Position numbers and translations under genes: made by a program
Notes under the pieces: model-generated
Told to the model about the DNA's origin: nothing
Databases searched by the model: none
What the model saw: only the letters and a program-made list of their open reading frames with translations
Shown here: positions 34,754 to 45,606 of the stretch, piece after piece
How the letters are laid out: each line of letters begins with the position of its first letter
Numbering within the stretch: position 1 is the first letter of the stretch
Assembly (NCBI GenBank): GCA_025966135.1
Contig: JAOPVP010000009.1
Location: 35,470-99,469 of the forward strand
Length of the DNA: 64,000 bases
DNA from: Frankiales bacterium
Lineage (GTDB): Bacteria > Actinomycetota > Actinomycetes > Mycobacteriales > SCTD01
Direction: 5' to 3'

Positions 34754-36003
34754 TGGCGTTCCAAGCGCCAAAGGGCACGTACGACGTCCTCCCCGGATCC
34801 GGCTTCCTCGCTGTTCGCGACGGGCTGCTGGCGCCCGCGGAGCTCGCGGGCTACTCCTACATCGAGTCGCCCGTCTTCGAGGACACCGAGCTGTTCGCCC
34901 GCGGAGTGGGGGCGTCCACAGACGTCGTCAGCAAGGAGATGTTCACCTTCACCGACCGCGGTGACCGTTCGCTCACCCTGCGGCCCGAGGGCACGGCCGG
35001 CGTCGTGCGGGCGGTCCTCCAGCACGGGCTCCACCACGGCCAGCTGCCGGTCAAGCTCCGCTACGCCGGCCCCATGTTCCGCGCCGAGCGCCCGCAGGCG
35101 GGTCGCTTCCGCCAGTTCCAGCAGTCGGGCATCGAGGCGATCGGCCTGGTCGACCCGGCTCTGGACGCCGAGGTGGTCGCGCTGGCCTGGGAGGGCTTCC
35201 GCTCGCTCGGCCTCACTGGCGTGCGCCTGCTGCTCACCTCGCTCGGCGACCCGACCTGCCGACCTGCGTACAGGGAGGAGCTCACGGCGTTCCTGACCGG
35301 GCTGGACCTGGACGAGGCCACCCGCGCGCGGGTGCTGATCAACCCGCTGCGGGTGCTCGACGACAAGCGCGAGTCGGTGCAGAAGCAGCTGGCTGGCGCG
35401 CCGCTCATGCCGGACCGGCTCTGCGCCGACTGCAAGGCTCACCACGACGCGGTGATCGAGGGTCTGCAGTCCCTCGGGGTGCCCTTCGAGCCGGCGCCGC
35501 GGCTGGTGCGGGGCCTCGACTACTACATGCGGACGACCTTCGAGTTCGTGCACGACGGACTGGGGGCGCAGTCCGCGGTGGGCGGTGGCGGTCGCTACGA
35601 CGGCCTCTCGGAGGCCATCGGCGGCCCGCACCTGCCGGGTATCGGGTGGGCGCTCGGCATCGAGCGCACGCTCCTGGCGCTGGAGTCCGAGGGCATCACG
35701 CCGCCGTCCGAGAAGGGCCTCGACGTCTACGTCGTGTCGCTCGGGGTCATGGCAAAGGCCTGGGCGGTCACGGCCGTCGGGGCGTTCCGCAAGGCCGGCG
35801 TCGCTTCCGACCTGGCCTACGGCGACCGTGGTCTCAAGGGCGCCATGAAGGCCGCCGACCGCTCCGGCGCACGGTGGGCGGTCGTCGTCGGCGACCGCGA
35901 TCTGGAGGCGGGCGTGGCCCAGCTCAAGGACCTCCGCAACGGCGACCAGCTCGCCGTACCGCTGGCGGAACTGACCCCCACTGTCTTGGAGAAGCTCGCA
36001 TGA
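34753..36003 (+). CDS. hisS: Histidyl-tRNA synthetase
   Basis: This 416-residue class II synthetase has motif 1 near [38 protein letters not shown], motif 2 in [20 protein letters not shown], the histidine-specific [20 protein letters not shown], and motif 3 [16 protein letters not shown]. The anticodon domain follows. ATG 34753 overlaps the stop of the upstream gene (GTG 34750 is the alternative), and the stop overlaps the aspS ATG. Confidence 0.96.
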   Translation: MAFQAPKGTYDVLPGSGFLAVRDGLLAPAELAGYSYIESPVFEDTELFARGVGASTDVVSKEMFTFTDRGDRSLTLRPEGTAGVVRAVLQHGLHHGQLPVKLRYAGPMFRAERPQAGRFRQFQQSGIEAIGLVDPALDAEVVALAWEGFRSLGLTGVRLLLTSLGDPTCRPAYREELTAFLTGLDLDEATRARVLINPLRVLDDKRESVQKQLAGAPLMPDRLCADCKAHHDAVIEGLQSLGVPFEPAPRLVRGLDYYMRTTFEFVHDGLGAQSAVGGGGRYDGLSEAIGGPHLPGIGWALGIERTLLALESEGITPPSEKGLDVYVVSLGVMAKAWAVTAVGAFRKAGVASDLAYGDRGLKGAMKAADRSGARWAVVVGDRDLEAGVAQLKDLRNGDQLAVPLAELTPTVLEKLA

Positions 36004-37766
36004 TGCGCACCCACGAGGCCGGCACGCTCCGCGAGGAGCACACGGGCCAGTCCGTCACCCTGGCCGGCTGGGTCGCCCGCCGCCGGGACCACGGCGGGGT
36101 GGCGTTCCTCGACCTGCGTGACCGCAGCGGTGTCGTCCAGGTCGTCCTGCACCCTGATGTCATCGGGGCGATCGCCCACGACCTGCGGGCGGAGTACTGC
36201 GTGCAGGTCACCGGGACGGTGCAGAACCGCCCGGCCGGCAACGAGAACCCCGACCTCCCCTCGGGAGCGGTCGAGGTCTCGGTCGAGAAGCTCGAGGTGC
36301 TGTCTCCGGCTGCGGCACTGCCCTTCCAGCTCGACGAGGTCGCGGTCGGCGAGGAGACGCGGCTGAAGTACCGCTACCTCGACCTGCGTCGCTCCGGGCC
36401 GGCCGCGGCCCTCCAGCTGCGGTCGGACGTCAACCACGCAGCTCGCTCGGTCCTGCACGACCGTGGGTTCCTCGAGATCGAGACGCCGACGTTGACGCGC
36501 TCCACGCCGGAAGGTGCCCGCGACTTCCTCGTACCGGCCCGGCTGCGTCCCGGGTCCTGGTACGCGTTGCCGCAGTCGCCGCAGCTGTTCAAGCAGCTGT
36601 TGATGGTGGCCGGTGCGGAGAAGTACTTCCAGATCGCCCGCTGCTACCGCGACGAGGACTTCCGCGCCGACCGGCAACCGGAGTTCACCCAGCTCGACGT
36701 CGAGCTGAGCTTCGTCGACCAGGACGACGTGATCGAGCTGGCCGAGGCGGTGCTGGTCGCCCTGTGGGACCTGATCGGCTACAAGATCCCGACCCCGATC
36801 CCGCGGATGACCTACGCCGACGCGATGCGCCGCTTCGGCTCGGACAAGCCGGACCTGCGCTTCGACCTCGAGCTGGTCGAGATGACTGCCTACTTCGGGG
36901 ACACGCCGTTCCGGGTGTTCCAGGCGCCCTACGTGGGCGCGGTCGTCATGCCCGGGGGTGCCTCGCAGCCGCGCAAGCAGCTCGACGCCTGGCAGGAATG
37001 GGCCAAGCAGCGCGGCGCCCGTGGCCTGGCCTACGTGCTGTTCCAGGAGGACGGCACGATCACGGGGCCGGTCGCCAAGAACCTCTCCGAGTCCGAGCTC
37101 GCGGGACTGGCTGGGGCCGTCGGCGCGTCGCCAGGGGACTGCGTGTTCTTCGCCGCCGGGGACGAGCGCTCCTCGCGCGCGCTGCTGGGTGCTGCGCGGG
37201 TCGAGATCGCTCGTCGCCTCGACCTGATCGACGAGAGCGCCTGGTCCTTCGTGTGGGTGGTGGACGCGCCGCTGTTCGAACCGGCCTCGGTGGCCACCGC
37301 CTCCGGTGACGTCGCCGTCGGCGGGGGCGCCTGGACCGCCGTGCATCACGCCTTCACCTCGCCGAAGCCCGAGTTCCTCGACACCTTCGACAGCGACCCG
37401 GAGAGCGCCCTGGCGTACGCCTACGACATCGTCTGCAACGGCAACGAGATCGGTGGCGGCTCCATCCGTATCCACCGCAAGGACGTGCAGGAGCGCGTCT
37501 TTGCCGTGATGGGGCTCTCCGAGGAGGAAGCGCAGGAGAAGTTCGGCTTTCTGCTCGAGGCCTTCTCGTACGGCGCCCCGCCGCACGGCGGCATCGCCCT
37601 CGGCTGGGACCGGGTCGTCGCGCTGCTGAGCGGCTCGTCGTCGATCCGCGAGGTCATCGCCTTCCCGAAGAGCGGCGGCGGCTACGACCCGTTGACGGCG
37701 GCCCCCGCACCGATCACCCCCCAGCAGCGGGCCGAAGCCGGCGTCGACGCCCAGCCCGACTCCTGA
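36000..37766 (+). CDS. aspS: Aspartyl-tRNA synthetase, probably non-discriminating
   Basis: This 588-residue class IIb synthetase has an N-terminal OB-fold ([20 protein letters not shown]), catalytic motifs [60 protein letters not shown], the bacterial insertion (GAD) domain, and [16 protein letters not shown]. The anticodon domain shows RRRDHGG; His at this point is characteristic of non-discriminating AspRS that also charges tRNA-Asn for amidation, whereas discriminating enzymes have Leu. The relaxed specificity is inferred from family knowledge. ATG 36000 overlaps the hisS stop. It ends six bases before the convergent GNAT gene. Confidence 0.96.
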   Translation: MMRTHEAGTLREEHTGQSVTLAGWVARRRDHGGVAFLDLRDRSGVVQVVLHPDVIGAIAHDLRAEYCVQVTGTVQNRPAGNENPDLPSGAVEVSVEKLEVLSPAAALPFQLDEVAVGEETRLKYRYLDLRRSGPAAALQLRSDVNHAARSVLHDRGFLEIETPTLTRSTPEGARDFLVPARLRPGSWYALPQSPQLFKQLLMVAGAEKYFQIARCYRDEDFRADRQPEFTQLDVELSFVDQDDVIELAEAVLVALWDLIGYKIPTPIPRMTYADAMRRFGSDKPDLRFDLELVEMTAYFGDTPFRVFQAPYVGAVVMPGGASQPRKQLDAWQEWAKQRGARGLAYVLFQEDGTITGPVAKNLSESELAGLAGAVGASPGDCVFFAAGDERSSRALLGAARVEIARRLDLIDESAWSFVWVVDAPLFEPASVATASGDVAVGGGAWTAVHHAFTSPKPEFLDTFDSDPESALAYAYDIVCNGNEIGGGSIRIHRKDVQERVFAVMGLSEEEAQEKFGFLLEAFSYGAPPHGGIALGWDRVVALLSGSSSIREVIAFPKSGGGYDPLTAAPAPITPQQRAEAGVDAQPDS

Positions 37767-37772
37767 GGAGGA

Positions 37773-38513
37773 CTACCAGCGGCTTCTGATCTGCAGCGGG
37801 CCGCTGGTGAAGCGGTGCTCGTCCTTCATGCCGAGGTGGTCGTAGAGCGCCCGGCCGGCCGTGTTGGTCGCGTACATCCCGAGCGTCACGACGTCGCAGC
37901 CCTCCGCGAACAGCCTCCGGGTGAGGGCCGCGCTGACCGCCGCTCCCAGCCCGCGCCCGCGGGCATCGGGGTGCACGGCGATGCTCGACAGGTGGCCCAC
38001 CCCGGTCGCACCCGAGGTGTCCGCGGCGCAGGCCGACAGGCCGTCGAGGCCGCGTACGCCGAGCCAGCGCCGGACTGCTGGGTCGCCCGGCAGGGCGCTC
38101 GCGGTGGGGGAAGCCAGGGCGAGCAGGGGCCCGGCCTGTTCGCCCCTGACCTCCACGACCGCGTCCTCGCCCGGCTGCACCGGCGGTGGCTCGCCCAGCC
38201 AGCGGAAGTCCCAATCGGTGCCGTCGAGCGCGACCCAGGCCGGGAGGAGCGGTGCGGTGCCGCGGGGCAGCGTCACGCGGGTCTGGTCGCGCAGCTCGGG
38301 GAGCAGCTCCTCGATCAGCAGGGCCACCTGAGCCGGCTGGCCCCAGGTCATGACATAGGGCACCCGCTCCTCGGCGTCGGTCGCGCGCCAGGCCACCGCC
38401 CCGTGCCCCGCCCAGCCCGACACCATCGGCTGGCGCAGGGTGCTCCGGACGTAGGGGTCGTGATCGCTTGCGAGCAGCACCTCGGCCGCGGACGTGAGAG
38501 TGGTCAGTGGCAC
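37773..38513 (-). CDS. GNAT family N-acetyltransferase
   Basis: This 246-residue protein has an atypical N-terminal half and a C-terminal acetyl-CoA-binding GNAT domain: VGHLSSIAVHPDARGRGLGA is motif A, ALTRRLFAEGCDVVTLGMYA and NTAGRALYDHLGMKDEHRF follow. The N-terminal 120 residues resemble the degenerate first domain of tandem GNAT proteins. The substrate is unknown. It is convergent with aspS and divergent from rarA. Confidence 0.85.
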   Translation of the reverse strand: MPLTTLTSAAEVLLASDHDPYVRSTLRQPMVSGWAGHGAVAWRATDAEERVPYVMTWGQPAQVALLIEELLPELRDQTRVTLPRGTAPLLPAWVALDGTDWDFRWLGEPPPVQPGEDAVVEVRGEQAGPLLALASPTASALPGDPAVRRWLGVRGLDGLSACAADTSGATGVGHLSSIAVHPDARGRGLGAAVSAALTRRLFAEGCDVVTLGMYATNTAGRALYDHLGMKDEHRFTSGPLQIRSRW

Positions 38514-38552
38514 CCCGGCAGGCTAGCCACGGGTCGCGTACCGGCCCGGACG

Positions 38553-38558
38553 TAGGGT
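38553..38558 (+). promoter_or_regulatory. Putative -10 element of rarA (leaderless)
   Basis: TAGGGT lies seven bases before GTG 38566, placing the transcription start at the start codon. No Shine-Dalgarno sequence precedes the GTG, which supports leaderless translation. Confidence 0.45.
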
Positions 38559-38565
38559 CATCGGC

Positions 38566-39969
38566 GTGGAGCCGTCCCTGTTCGATGCTGCGGAGCAGGA
38601 TGCGGCCGCCCGGGTGGCTCCGCTGGCGGTGCGGATGCGGCCGCGGACGCTCGACGAGGTCATCGGTCAGCAGCACCTGCTCGGGCCAGGCGCGCCGTTG
38701 CGCAGGCTCGTGGAGGGGGACGCCCCGCTCAGCGTGATCCTCTGGGGGCCGCCGGGCACTGGGAAGACCACCCTGGCGATGACCATTGCCCACTCCACCC
38801 AGCGCCGCTGGCGTGAGCTCAGCGCCGTGACGGCGGGCGTGAAGGACGTGCGGCAGGTCGTCGAGGAGGCCAAGCGGGCTCTCGGCGAGACCGGTGCGCA
38901 GACGGTGCTGTTCATCGACGAGGTGCACCGCTTCTCCAAGACCCAGCAGGACGCGCTGCTGCCGAGCGTGGAGAACCGCTGGGTCACGCTGGTGGCCGCC
39001 ACCACGGAGAACCCGTTCTTCAGCGTCATCAGCCCGCTCCTGTCGCGGAGCCTGCTGCTCACGCTGGAGCCGCTCAGCGACGACGACATCCGGGCCGTGG
39101 TCGCGCGGGCGACCACCGACCCCCGCGGCGTCGACGTCACGGTCGAGCCCGACGCCCTCGACTTCCTGGTCCGCCTTGCCGGGGGAGACGCCCGGAGGGC
39201 CCTCACCGCGCTCGAGGCGGCGGCGTACGGCGACCTCGTGACGCTGGAGAAGCTCGAGCAGGCCGTCGACCGGGCGGCGGTCCGCTACGACCGCGACGGC
39301 GACCAGCACTACGACGTGATCAGCGGGTTCATCAAGAGCATCCGCGGATCCGACGTCGACGCGGCGCTGCACTACCTCGCCCGCATGATCGAGGCGGGGG
39401 AGGACCCCCGGTTCATCGCCCGCCGGCTGGTGGTGCACGCCAGCGAGGACATCGGCATGGCCGACCCTGGTGCGCTGACCACTGCGGTCGCCGCCGCGCA
39501 GGCCCTGGAGCTCATCGGGCTGCCCGAGGCTCGCATCAACCTGGCGCAGGCGACGATCCACCTGTGCCTGGCCCCTAAGAGCAACGCGGTCATCACCGCG
39601 GTCGACAGTGCCATCGCCGATGTACGACGGGGACTGACCGGCACGGTGCCCCCGCACCTGCGTGACGCGCACTACGCGGGAAGTCAGCAACTCGGGCACA
39701 CCGGTTACCGGTATCCTCACGACTTCCCGGGACGGGTCGTCGCTCAGCAGTACGCGCCCGACCCGGTCGTCGGGCGGGAGTACTACTCGCCCGGCAGCCT
39801 GGGGGTCGAGCGCGTCGCCAAGGAGCGGCTCGCGGGACTGCGCGAGGTCCTGCGCGGTGACCGCGACGTCGTACCCGAGGACGTCGCGACCGGCTTCCGC
39901 CCTCGGTGCACCCCTGCACCCCCGCCCCACGAACAGCCCGAGGACCTCGGGCAGCAAAGGGAGAGTTGA
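38566..39969 (+). CDS. rarA: Replication-associated recombination ATPase RarA
   Basis: This 467-residue AAA+ protein of the MgsA/WRNIP1 family acts at stalled replication forks. The N-terminus gives [20 protein letters not shown], Walker A is [18 protein letters not shown], Walker B is [20 protein letters not shown], and sensor 1 is [20 protein letters not shown]. The tetramerisation domain contains [20 protein letters not shown] and the typical C-terminal [20 protein letters not shown]. The last 25 residues are Pro-rich. GTG 38566 is leaderless-like. Confidence 0.95.
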   Translation: MEPSLFDAAEQDAAARVAPLAVRMRPRTLDEVIGQQHLLGPGAPLRRLVEGDAPLSVILWGPPGTGKTTLAMTIAHSTQRRWRELSAVTAGVKDVRQVVEEAKRALGETGAQTVLFIDEVHRFSKTQQDALLPSVENRWVTLVAATTENPFFSVISPLLSRSLLLTLEPLSDDDIRAVVARATTDPRGVDVTVEPDALDFLVRLAGGDARRALTALEAAAYGDLVTLEKLEQAVDRAAVRYDRDGDQHYDVISGFIKSIRGSDVDAALHYLARMIEAGEDPRFIARRLVVHASEDIGMADPGALTTAVAAAQALELIGLPEARINLAQATIHLCLAPKSNAVITAVDSAIADVRRGLTGTVPPHLRDAHYAGSQQLGHTGYRYPHDFPGRVVAQQYAPDPVVGREYYSPGSLGVERVAKERLAGLREVLRGDRDVVPEDVATGFRPRCTPAPPPHEQPEDLGQQRES

Positions 39970-39971
39970 GC

Positions 39972-40397
39972 GTGGTCTCCGTCGGTGACGTCGTCGGGCT
40001 CGTGTTCGCGGTGTTCTTCGCGATCCTCGTGCTGGCCTTCTGCTTCCTGCTCATCCGCCTCACCCGGGTGATCGACGAGCTCAGGCGCCTCGTCGAGGGG
40101 GTCACCGACAAGAGCGTGCCGCTGCTGGGTGAGGTCACGGGCACGGTCACGCACGTCAACCAGGAGCTCGTGCGGGTGGACGCCATCACGGCGAACGTCC
40201 AGTCGATCAGCGGCAACCTCTCTGCACTCACCAGCCTGTTCGCCGCGACTCTCGGCTCCCCGCTCGTCAAGGTCGCCGCCTTCTCGTTCGGTGTGCGCAG
40301 GGCCGCCAGCAAGCGCCACGCCCACGACGTCGAGAAAAGGGTGAAGGCCGAGGTCAAGGCCGAGAAGAAGGCGGAGAAGAAGGCGACCAAGAAGTGA
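39972..40397 (+). CDS. DUF948 domain membrane protein
   Basis: This 141-residue protein has one N-terminal membrane helix ([20 protein letters not shown]) and a helical segment with heptad character ([40 protein letters not shown]). The C-terminus is Lys/Glu/Ala-rich. This matches DUF948 proteins, which in actinobacteria sit between rarA and alaS. Function is unknown. GTG 39972 follows AAGGGAG; TTG 39966, overlapping the rarA stop, is an alternative. Confidence 0.8.
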   Translation: MVSVGDVVGLVFAVFFAILVLAFCFLLIRLTRVIDELRRLVEGVTDKSVPLLGEVTGTVTHVNQELVRVDAITANVQSISGNLSALTSLFAATLGSPLVKVAAFSFGVRRAASKRHAHDVEKRVKAEVKAEKKAEKKATKK

Positions 40398-40645
40398 CCC
40401 GACGACTTTTCTACATCGCCCTGGGGGCGACCGTCGGGGTCCTCGTCGTGCGCAAGGCGACGCGGGCGGCGGACCGCTTCACGCCCGCCGGGGTGCAGCG
40501 CGGCGTGACCGGTGCGCTGGCGGGCGTCGCCGACGCGATCCGCGACTTCGGGGACGAGGTGCGCGCCGGTATGGCCGAGCGCGAGACGGAGCTGCGTCGC
40601 GAGCTGGGGCTCGACGGGAGCCACGACGTGGTCGACACGCCGTGA
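40394..40645 (+). CDS. Small conserved protein with membrane helix (DUF6167-like)
   Basis: This 83-residue protein begins [20 protein letters not shown] (one membrane helix) and continues as an amphipathic helical tail ([20 protein letters not shown]). Small proteins of this shape occur between the DUF948 gene and alaS in many actinobacteria. GTG 40394 overlaps the upstream stop, and its TGA overlaps the alaS GTG. No function is known. The family label is tentative. Confidence 0.65.
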   Translation: MTRRLFYIALGATVGVLVVRKATRAADRFTPAGVQRGVTGALAGVADAIRDFGDEVRAGMAERETELRRELGLDGSHDVVDTP

Positions 40646-43305
40646 GGTCCGACGAGATCCGGTCCAGGTTCCTGGGCCACTTCGAGAAGAACGGCCACCT
40701 GGTCGTCCCGTCGGCGTCCCTGATCGCCGACGACCCGACCTTGCTGCTGGTCAACGCCGGCATGGTGCCGTTCAAGCCGTACTTCCTCGGGGAGCAGCCG
40801 CCGCCGTCGCCGCGCGCGACCAGCGTGCAGAAATGCGTGCGCACCCTCGACATCGAGGAGGTCGGCAGGACCACCCGGCACGGCTCGTTCTTCCAGATGG
40901 CCGGCAACTTCAGCTTCGGCGACTACTTCAAGCGGGGCGCCATCGAGCTGGCGTGGGACCTGATGACCAAGAGCCAGTCCGACGGGGGCTACGGCCTCGA
41001 GGAGGACAAGCTCTGGGTCACGGTCTACCTCGACGACGACGAGGCCTACGACCTGTGGCGCAAGGTCGGGGTGAGCGAGCACCGCATCCAGCGGCTGGGC
41101 CTGTCGGAGAACTACTGGCACATGGGCGTGCCGGGCCCGGGTGGCCCGTGCAGCGAGATCAACTACGACCGCGGTCCGGACTACGGCGCCGAGGGCGGAC
41201 CAGCCGTCAACGGAGAGCGCTACCTCGAGCTCTGGAACCTCGTCTTCATGCAGTACCAGCTCAGCGCGGTGCGCACCAAGGTCGACTTCGACGTCGCGGG
41301 GCCGCTGCCGAAGCAGAACATCGACACCGGCATGGGCCTTGAGCGGATGGCGGCGGTGCTCCAGGGCGTCGACAACCTCTACGAGATCGACACCAGCCGC
41401 GCCATCCTGGACCGCGCCTCCGAGCTGACCGGCGTCCGGTACGGCGCCGACCACGCCTCCGATGTCCGGCTCCGCGTGATCGCCGATCACGCGCGCACGG
41501 CCGTCATGATGATGGGCGACGGCATCACCCCCTCCAACGAGGGACGTGGCTATGTGCTGCGTCGCATCGTGCGCCGCGCGGTCCGGGCGATGCGCCTGCT
41601 CGGCGCCCTTGAGCCGACGGTCAGGGAGCTCGTCGACGCCTCGATCGTGGCGATGGGGCCGCAGTACCCCGAGCTCGTCACGGACGCGGGGCGCATCCAG
41701 ACCGTCGCGCAGGCGGAGGAGGCGTCCTTCCTCGAGACCATCAGCAAGGGCGCGACGATCTTCGACAGCGCGGTGCCGGACGCCCGGGCGGCCGGCGGCG
41801 TGCTCAGCGGTCAGAAGGCGTTCGCGCTCCACGACACCTACGGCTTTCCGATCGACCTCACCCTCGAGATGGCCGCGGAGCAGGGGCTGACCGTCGACGA
41901 GCAGGGCTTCCGCTCGCTCATGGACGAGCAGCGACAGCGGGCCAAGAGGGACAGCCGCGAGAAGAAGACCGGCCACGTCGACGTCTCCGCCTACCGTGCG
42001 TTGCTCGACGTGGCCGGCACGACGGACTTCACCGGCTACGGCGAGACCGTCTCCGAGGCGACAGTGCGCGGCCTGCTGGTCGACGGGATCACCGCGAACG
42101 CAGCGGGGGAGGGCTCGCAGGTCGAGGTCGTCCTGGACCGGACTCCCTTCTACGCCGAGGGCGGTGGCCAGCTCGCCGATCACGGCCGGCTCGTGCTGGC
42201 CGACGGCACCGTGCTCGAGGTCGAGGATGTTCAGCGCTCCCTGCCTGAGCTCGTCGTGCACCGGGCGCGGGTCGTCTCGGGCGAGCTCACCGTCGGCACC
42301 GGCGTACAGGCTGTGGTGGATGTCGAGCGGCGCCGCGCGGTGTCGCGTGCCCACACCGCGACGCACCTGGTGCACAAGGCGATCCGCGCGGCGCTGGGGG
42401 AGCAGGCCACGCAGGCCGGTTCGCTCAACGCCCCGGGCCGCTTCCGCTTCGACTTCGCCTCGCCGGGTGCCGTGCCAACGAGGGTGCTGAAGGACGTCGA
42501 GCAGGAGATCAACGAGATCGCTCTGGCCGACCTCGAGGTGCGGGCTTTCGTCACGACCCAGGAGGAGGCCCGCCGGATCGGCGCGATGGCGCTGTTCGGG
42601 GAGAAGTACGGCGATGCGGTGCGGGTCGTCGAGGTCGGGGACTACGCCCGCGAGCTCTGCGGTGGCACGCACGCCGCACGCTCCGGGCAGCTGGGCGTCG
42701 TGAAGCTCCTGAGCGAGGCGTCGATCGGGTCCGGTGTACGCCGGGTCGAGGGCCTGGTCGGGCTGGACGCCTACTCCTACCTCGCCCGGGAGCACGTGCT
42801 GCTGTCGCAGCTCGCCTCGACGTTCAAGGTCCCGTCGGAGGAGGTCCCCGAGCGGGTCCGCACCGTCGTGGAGAGGTTGCGCGAGGTCGAGAAGGAGCTG
42901 TCGGCCCTCAAGGCGGGCGCGGTGCTGCAGCAGGCGGCGGAGCTCGCCGCCGGCGCGAAGGACGTCTTCGGGCTGTCGTATGTCGCCGTGCAGGCGCCTG
43001 CGGGCACCCCCGGCGATCTGGTCCGCGGTCTGGCGCTCGACATCCGCGGACGTCTGAGCGGGCCGGGGGCGGTGCTGGTGGCCGCCGGCGGTGACCGGGC
43101 GACCCTGGTCGCGGCTGTCAACGACGCGGGTCGTGCCCGTGGGCTGTCCGCCAACGACCTGCTCCGCGAGGCCGCCGCCGCGATCGACGGCAAGGGCGGT
43201 GGCAAGGACGACGTCGCGCAGGGCGGCGGCACCAACCCGGCGGGGATCGGCCGGGCATTGGAGCTCGCCGAGCACCTCGTCGGCCGGGTGGCCACAGCAC
43301 AGTGA
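40642..43305 (+). CDS. alaS: Alanyl-tRNA synthetase
   Basis: This 887-residue class II synthetase begins with the aminoacylation domain ([56 protein letters not shown]), has the tRNA-recognition domain, the editing domain with [16 protein letters not shown] (HxxxH) and [20 protein letters not shown] CxxxH (seen as ELCGGTHAA), and the C-terminal coiled-coil and DHHA1 domain with [12 protein letters not shown]. All expected parts are present. GTG 40642 overlaps the upstream gene; the TGA overlaps ruvX. Confidence 0.96.
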   Translation: MRSDEIRSRFLGHFEKNGHLVVPSASLIADDPTLLLVNAGMVPFKPYFLGEQPPPSPRATSVQKCVRTLDIEEVGRTTRHGSFFQMAGNFSFGDYFKRGAIELAWDLMTKSQSDGGYGLEEDKLWVTVYLDDDEAYDLWRKVGVSEHRIQRLGLSENYWHMGVPGPGGPCSEINYDRGPDYGAEGGPAVNGERYLELWNLVFMQYQLSAVRTKVDFDVAGPLPKQNIDTGMGLERMAAVLQGVDNLYEIDTSRAILDRASELTGVRYGADHASDVRLRVIADHARTAVMMMGDGITPSNEGRGYVLRRIVRRAVRAMRLLGALEPTVRELVDASIVAMGPQYPELVTDAGRIQTVAQAEEASFLETISKGATIFDSAVPDARAAGGVLSGQKAFALHDTYGFPIDLTLEMAAEQGLTVDEQGFRSLMDEQRQRAKRDSREKKTGHVDVSAYRALLDVAGTTDFTGYGETVSEATVRGLLVDGITANAAGEGSQVEVVLDRTPFYAEGGGQLADHGRLVLADGTVLEVEDVQRSLPELVVHRARVVSGELTVGTGVQAVVDVERRRAVSRAHTATHLVHKAIRAALGEQATQAGSLNAPGRFRFDFASPGAVPTRVLKDVEQEINEIALADLEVRAFVTTQEEARRIGAMALFGEKYGDAVRVVEVGDYARELCGGTHAARSGQLGVVKLLSEASIGSGVRRVEGLVGLDAYSYLAREHVLLSQLASTFKVPSEEVPERVRTVVERLREVEKELSALKAGAVLQQAAELAAGAKDVFGLSYVAVQAPAGTPGDLVRGLALDIRGRLSGPGAVLVAAGGDRATLVAAVNDAGRARGLSANDLLREAAAAIDGKGGGKDDVAQGGGTNPAGIGRALELAEHLVGRVATAQ

Positions 43306-43715
43306 CGGCGGCAGGGGTGGTCGTGGCGGTCGACGTCGGGACCGTCCGGGTCGGCGTGGCCGCCAGCGACCCGCACCGGATCCTGGCGAGCCCCGTCGAG
43401 ACCGTGCCGGCACCCGGCCTCCAGCGGGTCGCGCAGATCATCGCCGAGCGCGAGGCCGTCCTCGTCGTCGTCGGTCTGCCGACGAGCCTGTCCGGGGTGG
43501 CCGGGAGCGCCAGCGCGCAGATGGCACGCGACTGGGCAACCGGGCTCAGCAGCCTCATCGCCGTACCCGTGGAGCTGGTGGACGAGCGGCTGACCACGGT
43601 GGCCGCCACGGCGGCCCTACGGGCCTCCGGGAAGAGGGGCAAGCAGGCACGGGCGGTCGTGGACCAGGCGGCGGCCGTCGCGCTGCTGCAGGGTGTGCTC
43701 GACCGCCCTCTATAG
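43302..43715 (+). CDS. ruvX: Putative pre-16S rRNA nuclease / Holliday junction resolvase RuvX (YqgF)
   Basis: This 137-residue RNase H-fold protein shows the conserved [60 protein letters not shown] and the final [15 protein letters not shown] acidic residue. Homologs process 16S rRNA ends and have been proposed as Holliday junction resolvases. GTG 43302 overlaps the alaS stop. The mltG -10 element overlaps its own stop codon. Confidence 0.93.
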   Translation: MTAAGVVVAVDVGTVRVGVAASDPHRILASPVETVPAPGLQRVAQIIAEREAVLVVVGLPTSLSGVAGSASAQMARDWATGLSSLIAVPVELVDERLTTVAATAALRASGKRGKQARAVVDQAAAVALLQGVLDRPL

Positions 43716-43718
43716 GAT
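43713..43718 (+). promoter_or_regulatory. Putative -10 element of mltG (leaderless)
   Basis: TAGGAT (within TATAGGAT) lies seven bases before GTG 43726, so the transcript would begin at the start codon. It overlaps the ruvX stop codon TAG. Confidence 0.45.
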
Positions 43719-43725
43719 CAGCCGT

Positions 43726-44802
43726 GTGACCTTGATCGAGGAGCAGACCCGAGGGCCGTCCAAAAGGCTGCCCAAACCGGTCGGTAGGGCCGTGGTCGTC
43801 CTCATCCTCCTCGCCCTGGTGGTGCCGATCGCGCTCGGCGGGCGGGCGCTCTACAACAGCACGTTCGGTGCGCCCGACTACAGCGGCAACGGCACCGGCA
43901 GCGTGGTGGTCCAGGTGAAGCCAGGGGACTTCGCGACGGCCATCGCTGCGACGCTCCTGGCCAAGGGCGTCATCAAGAGCGAGCGAGCCTTCACCAAGGC
44001 GGCCCAGGCCGACAGCCGCTCCAAGACGGTGCAGCCGGGGTTCTACGCGCTGCACCTGAAGATGGCGGCGGCCAAGGCGCTCACCCTTCTGCTCGACCCC
44101 AAGGCGCGCGTCCGGGGCCGGGTCACCCTCCCTGAGGGGATCTCGCTCGCGCAGGTCGTCGACCGGTTCGCGAAGTACACCGAGGTGCCGCGCGCCGACA
44201 TGGTCGCGGCCCTGAACAACCCCAACGTGCTCGGGCTGCCGTCGTACGCGGGCAACAGGCCGGAGGGATTCCTGTTCCCCGCGACCTACGACGTCGAGCC
44301 GGGGACCGCGGCGGTCGACGCGATCATGATGACGACGCAGAAGTTCGCGGAGGTGGCGGCCGCTATCGACCTCGAGGGCGGTGCGCGCAGGCTCCACCTC
44401 TCGCCGTACGACGTCGTGAAGATCGCCAGCCTTGTCGAGGCCGAGACCTCGGTGGCCGCCGACCGGGCGAAGGTCGCGCGGGTCGTGCTCAACCGGCTGG
44501 CCATCGGGATGCCGCTGCAGCTCGACTCGACCGTCAACTACCTGCTCACGCAGAAGAAGGCCCGGCTGTCCTTGACGGACATCGGCATCGCATCGCCGTA
44601 CAACACCTACCTGCACAAGGGTCTGCCACCGACACCGATCGACTCGCCGGGGGAGCTGGCCCTGCAGGCGGCGCTCGCGCCGGCCACCGGCACGTGGCTG
44701 TACTTCATCACCATCGACAAGGCGGGCCACTCGCTGTTCACCAACTCCTACTCGGAGTTCCTCGCCGCGAAGGCGAAGGCGCAGAGGGATGGCGTGTACT
44801 AG
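43726..44802 (+). CDS. mltG: Endolytic murein transglycosylase MltG
   Basis: This 358-residue protein has a short cytoplasmic N-terminus, one membrane helix (VVVLILLALVVPIALGGRAL), a LysM-like module, and a YceG domain that cleaves nascent glycan strands. Conserved parts are GRVTLPEGISLAQVVDRFA, RPEGFLFPATYDVEPGTAAV, VVKIASLVEAETSVAADRAK (with catalytic Glu) and LDSTVNYLLTQKKARLS, plus YNTYLHKGLPPTPIDSPGE. GTG 43726 has a leaderless-type promoter. aroE starts directly after its stop. Confidence 0.95.
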   Translation: MTLIEEQTRGPSKRLPKPVGRAVVVLILLALVVPIALGGRALYNSTFGAPDYSGNGTGSVVVQVKPGDFATAIAATLLAKGVIKSERAFTKAAQADSRSKTVQPGFYALHLKMAAAKALTLLLDPKARVRGRVTLPEGISLAQVVDRFAKYTEVPRADMVAALNNPNVLGLPSYAGNRPEGFLFPATYDVEPGTAAVDAIMMTTQKFAEVAAAIDLEGGARRLHLSPYDVVKIASLVEAETSVAADRAKVARVVLNRLAIGMPLQLDSTVNYLLTQKKARLSLTDIGIASPYNTYLHKGLPPTPIDSPGELALQAALAPATGTWLYFITIDKAGHSLFTNSYSEFLAAKAKAQRDGVY

Positions 44803-45606
44803 GTGAGAGCTGCAGTCCTCGGCTCGCCTGTCGCACACTCGCTGTCCCCGGCGCTGCACCGCGCGGCCTACACCGCCCTCGGTCTCGACTGGACGTACGA
44901 CGCGGTCGAGGTGACCTCCGAGGGACTCGAGGCGTTCGTCACCGGGCTGGGTCCGGAATGGTGCGGCCTGTCGCTCACCATGCCGCTCAAGCGGACCGTC
45001 CTGCCGATGCTCACCTCGGTCTCGGAGGTGGTGTCCCTCACCGGAGCGGCCAACACGGTCGTGTTCGGGGACGGGGAGCGCGCGGGCCACAACACCGACG
45101 TTCACGGCATCGTCGAAGCACTCCGTGAGGCAGGGGTGTCCCGGATCTCGCGGGCAGCTGTCATCGGCGCCGGCGCCACCGCTGCGAGCGCCCTGGTGGC
45201 GCTGCACGAGCTCGGGGCGCACCACGTGCGGGTGCTCGCCAGGTCCGCCAACCGGGCGCGAGGTCTGCAGCCCGTGGCGGACGCACTCGGGGTGGACCTG
45301 CGGTTCGGCGAGCTGCACCCCCTGGAGGTCGAGGACCGGTGGCCCGAGGTGGTCGTCAACACCACCCCCGCCGGTGCCCTCGACGGCTTCGCTGCGGAGT
45401 CCGACCCCTCCGGTGACCTGCCGGTGCTGCTCGACGTCGTCTACGCGCCGTGGCCGACGCCGTTGGCGTCGGTCTACCGCGCAGCCGGGGGGGCGGTCGT
45501 CGGCGGCGCCGCGATGCTCCTGCACCAGGCGGCGGCGCAGGTACAGCTCATGACAGGGCGGCCTGCGCCTCTGGAGCCGATGCGCGCAGCGCTCGTGGGC
45601 GCCTGA
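44803..45606 (+). CDS. aroE: Shikimate dehydrogenase
   Basis: This 267-residue NADP-dependent enzyme reduces 3-dehydroshikimate in aromatic amino acid synthesis. The substrate domain has VLGSPVAHSLSPALHRAAY, GLSLTMPLKRTVLPMLT with the catalytic Lys, and HNTDVHGIVEALR with its Asp. The dinucleotide loop is VIGAGATAASALVALHELG. The GTG start abuts the mltG stop with no gap. The last 59 bases overlap the convergent membrane protein gene. Confidence 0.94.
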   Translation: MRAAVLGSPVAHSLSPALHRAAYTALGLDWTYDAVEVTSEGLEAFVTGLGPEWCGLSLTMPLKRTVLPMLTSVSEVVSLTGAANTVVFGDGERAGHNTDVHGIVEALREAGVSRISRAAVIGAGATAASALVALHELGAHHVRVLARSANRARGLQPVADALGVDLRFGELHPLEVEDRWPEVVVNTTPAGALDGFAAESDPSGDLPVLLDVVYAPWPTPLASVYRAAGGAVVGGAAMLLHQAAAQVQLMTGRPAPLEPMRAALVGA

